A stretch of DNA of 9,069 nucleotides from the NCBI GenBank assembly GCA_937950415.1, contig CALFDL010000087.1, positions 1-9,069 of the forward strand, read 5' to 3'. The stretch is from an uncultured Collinsella sp. (GTDB taxonomy: Bacteria; Actinomycetota; Coriobacteriia; Coriobacteriales; Coriobacteriaceae). The position numbers were made by a program, and so were the translations under genes. Numbering within the stretch: the stretch's first letter is position 1; every line of letters starts with the position of its first letter. The notes under the pieces are model-generated. The model was not told where the DNA came from. It made no database searches and saw only the letters and a program-made list of their open reading frames with translations. Below are positions 1 through 4,381 of the stretch, piece after piece.

Positions 1-41
1 TAGACGGCCCCAAGAGAGTTGCCCGCTCTATTCAAATGCAT

Positions 42-88
42 GAAAAAGATTTAGGCCCGGTGACTTGAATCAGCGGTCATCCCGGGCC
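42..88 (-). terminator. possible rho-independent terminator
   Basis: On the minus strand, a stem of GGCCCGG (54-60) with CCGGGCC (82-88) is extended by TGAC/GTCA (61-64 with 76-79), with a 2-nt bulge and an 11-nt loop. It is followed by the T-rich tail TAAATCTTTTT (43-53). The stem is GC-rich and the tail has the right polarity for minus-strand transcription only. It lies just after the stop of the small ORF at 91-180, so it could end that transcript or any minus-strand transcript reading out of the ATPase remnant. Confidence 0.45.
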
Positions 89-90
89 CA

Positions 91-180
91 TCAGAGCTCG
101 TAGAGCTCTTGGTTGCTTTGGTCTCGCTCTTCACGGCGCTTATCGAACTTTCCGAGGCACTCAAGCAGCATTCGAAGCAT
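91..180 (-). other. possible 29-aa small ORF, or the tail of a lost gene
   Basis: An ATG at 178-180 opens a 29-codon minus-strand frame ending in TGA at 91-93. The product begins MLRMLLECLGKFDKRREERD and is strongly charged in its second half (KRREERD, then ELYEL), as expected of a short amphipathic helix. I see no convincing ribosome binding site, and the open frame extends only five codons upstream before a TAA. The only support is the terminator-like hairpin directly downstream. I do not recognise the peptide. It may be a real small protein, the last remnant of a decayed gene, or chance. Confidence 0.2.
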
Positions 181-335
181 AACAAGTCGCTGCCATTAAG
201 GCACTGACCTCTTGACCAAGCAACGGCGCTGCCCAGCTATCACCCTTGGGCTGCCGTCAACTTTATTCTATCCGCGAGCATCTGGTTTACCAAATGGATT
301 TTCGGTAAAGGAAGCACGGCACGCCCGCAAAACCA
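181..335. other. intergenic stretch with no recognised content
   Basis: This spacer lies between the small ORF and the 3' end of the ATPase remnant. I see no gene with a credible start, no RNA gene, and no repeat shared with the rest of the window. A frame running through it on the plus strand (from a TTG at 212) is rich in Pro, Arg and Ser and has no family resemblance, so it was not called. Confidence 0.5.
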
Positions 336-718
336 CTACGCCCCAAGTGCCGCCATGGGGATCACCGCCACGCCGTCGTCGCGTCTGTAGGTAATGCTCC
401 CCTTTCCAACCACGACCGCCAAAAACGCCGGCGCGGCATTCTGGGCGGCAGGATTGGAGAGCACTTTCCTCTCCAGCGCCTTGAGATTTCTCGCTCCATC
501 GTCTGCTTTCGCATCACTCAGCTTGACCTCGATGGCTCCCATCCGCACAGGTCCTCGGTCAGCTTGAGCCTGTTGAAGAGATCCAGGTGCGCAGCGATGG
601 TCCTCTCGTCGGGGCCCGTCTCACCGTACGAGGCGTCCTTTATGAGCGTCTTGTACGTGACAGCCTGGCTCTCGTTCATGGCAAGAGCTCGCAAAAGGCC
701 GTGTGCAAGCTCGGGCGA
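336..718 (-). pseudogene. remnant of an AAA ATPase with DUF4143 C-terminal domain
   Basis: Two pieces of one gene survive in different minus-strand frames. The first (718 to 518) reads PELAHGLLRALAMNESQAVT... through RTIAAHLDLFNRLKLTEDL, which resembles the middle of DUF4143 ATPases, where a winged-helix-like segment follows the ATPase core. The second (548 to 336, open from a GTG) starts GAIEVKLSDAKADDGARNLK and ends YRRDDGVAVIPMAALGA. This is the typical DUF4143 C-terminus, including the E-x-K of its nuclease-like fold. In intact relatives roughly 70-90 residues normally lie between these pieces, so an internal deletion with frameshift near 540-550 is inferred. The whole N-terminal ATPase core (Walker A and B) is missing as well: a TGA (719-721) directly precedes the first piece, and the 23-bp repeats begin 15 bp further upstream. 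The gene is non-functional as it stands. I am confident of the family type, less so of the deletion sizes. Confidence 0.7.
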
Positions 719-736
719 TCATGCGATATACGAAAT

Positions 737-810
737 TACGCCATTCTCAATGCTGTTTTTACGCCGTTCTCAATGTAGTTTTTACGCCATTTTCATTGTA
801 GGTTTTACGC
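737..810. repeat. 23-bp tandem direct repeat, 3.2 copies
   Basis: TACGCC recurs at 737, 760 and 783, and TACGC at 806, giving an exact 23-bp period. The unit on the plus strand is TACGCC, then A/G, TTCTCAATG, a variable two or three bases, and GTTTT or GGTTT. The copies differ at only a few positions. The array abuts the broken 5' side of the DUF4143-ATPase remnant, in the place where its promoter region would be expected, and lies downstream of the neighbouring ATPase gene. Its iteron-like layout suggests a protein-binding array, perhaps an operator of the lost gene. The function is not shown by the sequence. Confidence 0.85.
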
Positions 811-862
811 TTGGCATCCTTAGCGCGACCCATTCCGAGCAATCACATCAGAGCGCGCTTGG

Positions 863-2254
863 TTATCTCCGCTCGCACATCTCGGCAAACGAAATCAGCT
901 TGGCATCTCCCCTGCTCGCCGCAGCTTCCTGACATCCTTGCGTAAAGCCTCGCTTCGAGAAGATCGCATAGCTTTTGTGCTGCCGCCTAAAGAGCTCGCT
1001 TCGATGCACGAGCTTTTGCAGCACGTCTTCGCCCGCCGGTTCATTGCGCCATTTGCACTCCGCAAACAGCGCAGCGCCCTCGCCATCGTCAACAATCAAG
1101 TCGATTTCTTCCTGCGCATGTGTGCGATTGTCCGTCCCCCACCAGCGCCCGACGCTCGCCGGAACCACATCGAGCTGGCCCGCGCGCGCGAGTTCGTACA
1201 CGTATTGCCTGCATATAAGCTCAAAGACCGTACCCATGTAATCCGATACGTGCGGCTCAATGCGCTTATACGCCATCTCGGCCATATCGTTTTGAATCAG
1301 CCCGATGTTCTGCGGAACAAACTTGTACCAGAACCTAAACATCTGATCGCTCAGCAGATACACGGCTCGCTTATTGCTCGTCTCGTTTAGGGGCAGCTCG
1401 CGCTCGACAATCCCAAGCGACGCCAGCTTATCCACATAGCTCTTTACGTTGCTCGCAGGGATTCCCGTAGAGCTCGCAATCTCCGAGATCCTCGAGCGCC
1501 CCTGAGCAATTGCTTGCACGATCGCATCATATTGCTCGGGATTGCGGCACTCTTGCAACAGCAGGTTACTCGGCTCCTCAAAGAGATAGCCCGTAGGAGT
1601 AAGAAAAAGACGTTTGATGTTGTCCTTGAGCGGTGCGGCAGGATCGACTTTCTCGATATATGCAGGAATGCCGCCCGTCATGCCATAGCAAACCGCAGCG
1701 TCTTCGCGACTCATGCCCTGCCACAGGCCGAGGGTCGTCGTAAAATCGAGCGGCATGATCTTAAACTGGGCCGTACGCCTACCGTATAGTGGACTCTCGT
1801 AGCCCAACACCTGTTCCTCCATAAACGAAAGAGACGAGCCGCATAGAATCAGCATGAGCCTGGTCTCTTTGTACAGGTGATCGATCTTGTCTTGCAGCAA
1901 CGAGCTGATCTCGGGATTCGATTGGGCGAGATAGGGATACTCGTCAATCACGACAACCAAACGTTCCGTGCGAGCCATGGTGGCCAATGCATCGAACGCT
2001 TCGTCAAAACTACGAAACGACACGCCTGCAGCACCAACCGAGCCTGCAAGTATCGCCTGGCTAAAGCCGTGCAGGTTTGCCTCTGCATTGGTACGACGAG
2101 CTTGAAAGTAAATAGCCTTCTTGCCTTGGATGAACTCTGTGATAAGGCGCGTTTTACCCACGCGACGGCGGCCGTAAATCACAGGCATTTCAAAGGAGCC
2201 CGTGTCATACAGTCGATTGAGCTCGGACATTTCCGCTGTTCTTCCGATAAACAC
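863..2254 (-). CDS. AAA-family ATPase with DUF234/PD-(D/E)XK C-terminal domain
   Basis: This 463-residue protein has the layout of bacterial and archaeal ATPase_2/DUF234 proteins. The P-loop is at residues 27-35 (YGRRRVGKT), Walker B at 99-107 (LVVVIDEYP), a sensor-like CGSS at 138-141, and arginines suited to an arginine finger at R159/R160 (PLYGRR). A winged-helix segment spans about 254-284 (ISEIASSTGIPASNVKSYVD). The C-terminal domain (about 340-450) ends in a nuclease-like set, D385, E399 and K401 (EIDLI ... FAECKW), with all three residues present. No signal peptide or membrane segment is visible, so it should be cytoplasmic. The GTG at 2252-2254 is chosen because MFIGR is the canonical family start and AAGGAAGG lies 8 bp upstream. 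The biological role of this family is poorly defined, with links to mobile DNA and stress proposed. Family assignment is firm; nuclease activity is inferred from the motif only. The neighbouring remnant is a relative by architecture, not a second copy. Confidence 0.9.
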   Translation of the reverse strand: MFIGRTAEMSELNRLYDTGSFEMPVIYGRRRVGKTRLITEFIQGKKAIYFQARRTNAEANLHGFSQAILAGSVGAAGVSFRSFDEAFDALATMARTERLVVVIDEYPYLAQSNPEISSLLQDKIDHLYKETRLMLILCGSSLSFMEEQVLGYESPLYGRRTAQFKIMPLDFTTTLGLWQGMSREDAAVCYGMTGGIPAYIEKVDPAAPLKDNIKRLFLTPTGYLFEEPSNLLLQECRNPEQYDAIVQAIAQGRSRISEIASSTGIPASNVKSYVDKLASLGIVERELPLNETSNKRAVYLLSDQMFRFWYKFVPQNIGLIQNDMAEMAYKRIEPHVSDYMGTVFELICRQYVYELARAGQLDVVPASVGRWWGTDNRTHAQEEIDLIVDDGEGAALFAECKWRNEPAGEDVLQKLVHRSELFRRQHKSYAIFSKRGFTQGCQEAAASRGDAKLISFAEMCERR

Positions 2255-2262
2255 AGGACCAT

Positions 2263-2270
2263 CCTTCCTT
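2263..2270 (-). promoter_or_regulatory. ribosome binding site fixing the GTG start of the ATPase
   Basis: The minus strand reads AAGGAAGG, then 8 bp, then GTG. An ATG overlaps the spacer but is in another frame, so the GTG is the supported start. The site lies one base downstream of the 24-bp inverted repeat. Confidence 0.75.
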
Positions 2271-2324
2271 TACGTTATAGCTAGCTATATTATACCTTCC
2301 TATAATATAGCTAGCTATAACGTA
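2271..2324 (-). promoter_or_regulatory. perfect 24-bp inverted repeat, likely promoter/operator of the ATPase
   Basis: Two 24-bp arms (2271-2294 and 2301-2324) are perfectly complementary around the 6-bp spacer CCTTCC. Each arm contains the self-complementary core TATAGCTAGCTATA, so the site holds two dyads nested in one larger dyad. It is very AT-rich against a GC-rich background. The minus strand carries TATAAT at 2289-2294, about 35 bp before the GTG start, which makes a good -10 candidate. No clear -35 box is seen. A symmetric TATAAT also faces the plus strand (2301-2306). Binding by a dimeric or tetrameric regulator, possibly the ATPase's own winged helix, is inferred. Confidence 0.7.
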
Positions 2325-2378
2325 ATTCGACAAGCGGCGCACGCAAAAGGGGCGGTACATCACCGCACGTGGACCGTT

Positions 2379-2675
2379 CCGGAAAATGTATCCCGTTCTG
2401 GAGCCAAAAACTGGGCCGTAGTTTCCGCCAAGCATCCCATCCGGAAAGCGTGTCCCGTTCTGAGCGACAATTCCGGGACACAGCTTCCGCATGCGGCCCG
2501 TTGGGAAAGTTCATCCCGCTCTGAGGGCTCGTTCCGGGATGCAATTTCCGTTTGAGGCCCGATCTGGAAACGGCATCCCACTCTGAGGCCGAAATCTGGG
2601 ATGTAGCTTCCGCTTGAAGGGCGATCCGGAAAGCACGTCCCATTCCGAGTGGCAATTCCGGGTCACAGTTTCCGC
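2379..2675. repeat. array A: five 50-bp hairpin-type units at 61-62 bp spacing
   Basis: Units occupy 2379-2428, 2441-2490, 2502-2551, 2564-2613 and 2626-2675. All are exactly 50 bp, and they are separated by 11-12 bp of unrelated sequence. Each begins near CCGGAAAG, has TCCC at positions 13-16, a core resembling TTCTGAG, then GGG at 35-37, and ends TTTCCGC or close to it. The ends (GGAAA/TTTCC) and the inner TGTCCC/GGGACA segments are complementary, so each unit can fold as an imperfect hairpin. Unit 2 pairs well (GTGTCCC with GGGACAC). Units differ from each other at many positions but carry no indels. No open frame is credible: the period is not a multiple of three. The array lies between the divergent ATPase and AbiEi-like genes. 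Confidence 0.9.
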
Positions 2676-2892
2676 AGATACAAGGCGACAGTCCGCCGCC
2701 CTTATCACATGCCTTCAAATATGCGATCCAGAAACACAAAACAGCAGATAGAATGCTCTTTTTCAAAAAGTACACGTCCCGAAACTTACCAAGACTTCAT
2801 ATCCAGCTACCGTTCACGGTCGCCGATCACCGCCCACCGATTCAAACAAGAAATATGTCGCCAAAAGCAGGTCATCTACCTGCATGGTTAGA
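2676..2892. other. intergenic region upstream of the AbiEi-like gene
   Basis: Between array A and the direct repeat there is no gene with a supported start. The stretch is less GC-rich than its surroundings around 2710-2780. It holds a near-palindrome, CTTTTTCAAAAAG, at about 2756-2768 and a small inverted repeat, GCAGGT...ACCTGC, at 2867-2883 with a 5-nt loop. A 23-codon minus-strand frame (2814-2885) and a plus-strand frame starting inside array A were judged chance. A promoter for the downstream gene is probably here or in the next segment, but I cannot pick one with confidence. Confidence 0.4.
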
Positions 2893-2914
2893 TTTTGGTC
2901 AGCTTTTGGTCAGC
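2893..2914. promoter_or_regulatory. 11-bp tandem direct repeat upstream of the AbiEi-like gene
   Basis: TTTTGGTCAGC occurs twice without a gap (2893-2903 and 2904-2914), and a related CCAGCTGAT follows at 2928-2936. The 11-bp pitch places both copies on nearly the same face of the helix, 56 bp before the start codon. This is a common layout for operator or activator sites. A role in controlling the downstream gene is inferred from position only. Confidence 0.45.
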
Positions 2915-2952
2915 TGAGCGGCAAGTTCCAGCTGATACGTTTTTGCTACCCA

Positions 2953-2960
2953 AAAGGAGG
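2953..2960 (+). promoter_or_regulatory. ribosome binding site of the AbiEi-like gene
   Basis: AAAGGAGG lies 9 bp before the ATG at 2970-2972. It is a near-perfect Shine-Dalgarno sequence and fixes the start. Confidence 0.85.
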
Positions 2961-2969
2961 CGGTAGCTC

Positions 2970-3968
2970 ATGACCCATTGCAATGACCAGCTCATCGACC
3001 AGCTGTTGAACCAAGCCGAACAAGAGGGGCGCTGTCTGATTCCCCCGAGCACGGCGATCCGAAAAGCGCTCCTTCGGCGCACCGGCGGCACGGTTGTCTC
3101 GCCCATGCCGGGGTTGTTTGCGCGAAAAACGCGCTGGGATGAACTCAACCGAGCGCAACGCCATTGCGAAATCCTCCGCGCCCTTGCGATCATCCACCCC
3201 GATTGGACGTTCTGCTCGTTTTCGGCCGCCTGTCTGCTGGGGCTCGAGGTCTCGTGGCGACACCTGAATGTCGTGCATGTCTGCAGCTCGACAAAGCCGT
3301 CGGCTCGCCCGGGCGCACATATTCAGCGGCACCAGATTGAGCCGGCCGGAGCAATACTCAGAGCCGGCATATCGGTAACGCCGCCCATCCAAACGGTTAC
3401 AGATTGCCTGTTGCAGACCGGTTTTGCCGACGGTATGCCCATTGCCGATTCGGCGATCTCAAAGCTCGGCCTTGTGCGGGAACAGCTGATGGAGGCCGTC
3501 GAGCAACGAGCGACCGCCCGCAATGGTCGCACGATTCGCACCGCCCTCACGACACTTCGATATGCCGACGCCCGCGCCGAAAGCGGTGGGGAATCGGTCG
3601 CCCGAGCCGTCATGATCGAGACGGGCTTTGCGCCCGACTGGCTTCAATACGAGCTGACGGATCCCTTCGATTCGGCCAAGCCCATACGAACGGACTTTGC
3701 CTGGGAACGCCAGGCGCGGGAACTCACACTGGGCGAGCTCGACGGGCTCATCAAATATACCGACCAGACCATGCTGGCCGGACGCACCACCGCCGAGGCG
3801 CTCGTTGCCGAACGACAGCGCGAGGCGCACTTGTCGCTCTACGGTCACCCTCTGCTGCGTTTTACCATGAACGAGGTCCGCTCGGCAGGAATGCTCGCGA
3901 AAAAGCTGCAGACGGCAGGCATCCGGCAGACCGCTCTGCCGGCATGGCTTAACGACGTGGAGCTGTAG
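2970..3968 (+). CDS. AbiEi-like winged-helix protein with PD-(D/E)XK (DUF559/VSR-like) C-terminal domain
   Basis: This 332-residue protein matches the actinobacterial type in which an AbiEi-like antitoxin/regulator domain is joined to a DUF559/VSR-like nuclease fold. Residues 1-60 form a short helical region and a strand pair ending GLFARKTRWDELN. Residues 80-145 carry the family pattern SFSAACLLGLEV...VVHVCSS...GISVTPPIQTVTDCLL. The C-terminal part (about 205-305) shows the expected acidic and basic residues: E208, D242 (IRTDFAW), E256 and K262 (GELDGLIKY), then ERQREAHL and a final LLRFTMNEV strand. The nuclease-type residues appear intact. There is no adjacent AbiEii-type nucleotidyltransferase, so this is not a classic AbiE pair. 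The gene stands alone, divergent from the ATPase, and is flanked on both sides by the 61-62 bp hairpin arrays; its stop is 10 bp from the in-phase start of array B. The cellular role is unknown: possible functions are autoregulator, DNA-nicking defence factor or repeat-linked protein. Confidence 0.8.
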   Translation: MTHCNDQLIDQLLNQAEQEGRCLIPPSTAIRKALLRRTGGTVVSPMPGLFARKTRWDELNRAQRHCEILRALAIIHPDWTFCSFSAACLLGLEVSWRHLNVVHVCSSTKPSARPGAHIQRHQIEPAGAILRAGISVTPPIQTVTDCLLQTGFADGMPIADSAISKLGLVREQLMEAVEQRATARNGRTIRTALTTLRYADARAESGGESVARAVMIETGFAPDWLQYELTDPFDSAKPIRTDFAWERQARELTLGELDGLIKYTDQTMLAGRTTAEALVAERQREAHLSLYGHPLLRFTMNEVRSAGMLAKKLQTAGIRQTALPAWLNDVEL

Positions 3969-3977
3969 GGGCCGCTG

Positions 3978-4274
3978 AACGGCGACTCGCCTCGTCGCAT
4001 CTTGCCAATCTGGGACATGCTTTCCCAGCAGCCACGCTGGCGGAAAGCGCGTCCCAGTCTGGACGCTCAAAACGGGACGCACTTTCCGGATGGTAGGCCT
4101 AACGGAAAGCGTGTCCCAGAATGAACGCTCAAACTGGGATGCAGTTTCCAAGTGAACGACAACCGGAAAGTGTGTCCCATTCCAGGCGCGGATTCCGGGA
4201 TGCACTTTCCGTTTGAAGCTCCAACCGGAAAGCGCATCCCATTCTGAGCGCCAATTCCGGGACGCAGTTTCCGC
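3978..4274. repeat. array B: four 50-bp hairpin-type units plus a decayed half unit
   Basis: This is the same unit and orientation as array A. Full units lie at 4040-4089, 4102-4151, 4163-4212 and 4225-4274, with 11-12 bp between them. A further position (3978-4027) keeps only the right half (TGGGACATGC then TTTCCC, 4011-4026), exactly in phase with the others; its left half has been lost or replaced next to the upstream gene's stop codon. The first full unit pairs well (GCGTCCC with GGGACGC). The last unit is close to the consensus of both arrays. The array fills the space between the AbiEi-like gene and the terminator of the xdhD operon, which is transcribed towards it. Confidence 0.9.
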
Positions 4275-4277
4275 TCC

Positions 4278-4313
4278 AAGCAAAAGGCCCCGGCTCACGT
4301 TGGAGCTGGGGCC
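4278..4313 (-). terminator. rho-independent terminator of the ygfK-xdhD operon
   Basis: An 11-bp stem, GGCCCCGGCTC (4286-4296) with GAGCTGGGGCC (4303-4313), has one G-T wobble and a 6-nt loop, ACGTTG. On the minus strand it is followed by TTTTGCTT (4278-4285). It lies about 70 bp after the xdhD stop, the expected place for the end of that operon. It begins only 12 bp from the last unit of array B. Confidence 0.7.
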
Positions 4314-4381
4314 AAAGGCGCAGCTTATACAGTTGATGGCAAGCGCAGACGGCAGTCAGCGATGGCCGTCCGCGCTCTACT

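Noticed and set aside
212..394. 60-codon plus-strand ORF from a TTG
   Set aside because: It overlaps the recognisable 3' end of the ATPase remnant on the other strand, has a biased Pro/Arg/Ser composition and lacks a ribosome binding site.
564..932. 122-codon plus-strand ORF
   Set aside because: It is antisense to the ATPase remnant and crosses the 23-bp repeats. It has no ribosome binding site or family resemblance.
2311..2775. 154-codon minus-strand ORF across array A
   Set aside because: It runs through the repeat units. The 61-62 bp period shifts the frame at each unit, so no protein repeat results, and no ribosome binding site is seen.
2649..2891. 80-codon plus-strand ORF between array A and the AbiEi-like gene
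   Set aside because: It starts inside the last repeat unit, has no ribosome binding site and shows no recognisable domain.
2379..4274. CRISPR array
   Set aside because: The conserved parts are divergent 50-bp hairpin-type units and the intervals are only 11-12 bp. There are no identical repeats, no spacer-length inserts and no cas genes.
2379..4274. Transposon or insertion sequence with the arrays as ends
   Set aside because: The arrays are in direct, not inverted, orientation. There is no transposase in between and I see no target-site duplication.
3459..4298. 279-codon minus-strand ORF across array B and the AbiEi-like gene
   Set aside because: It is antisense to a motif-supported gene and otherwise reads through the repeat array.
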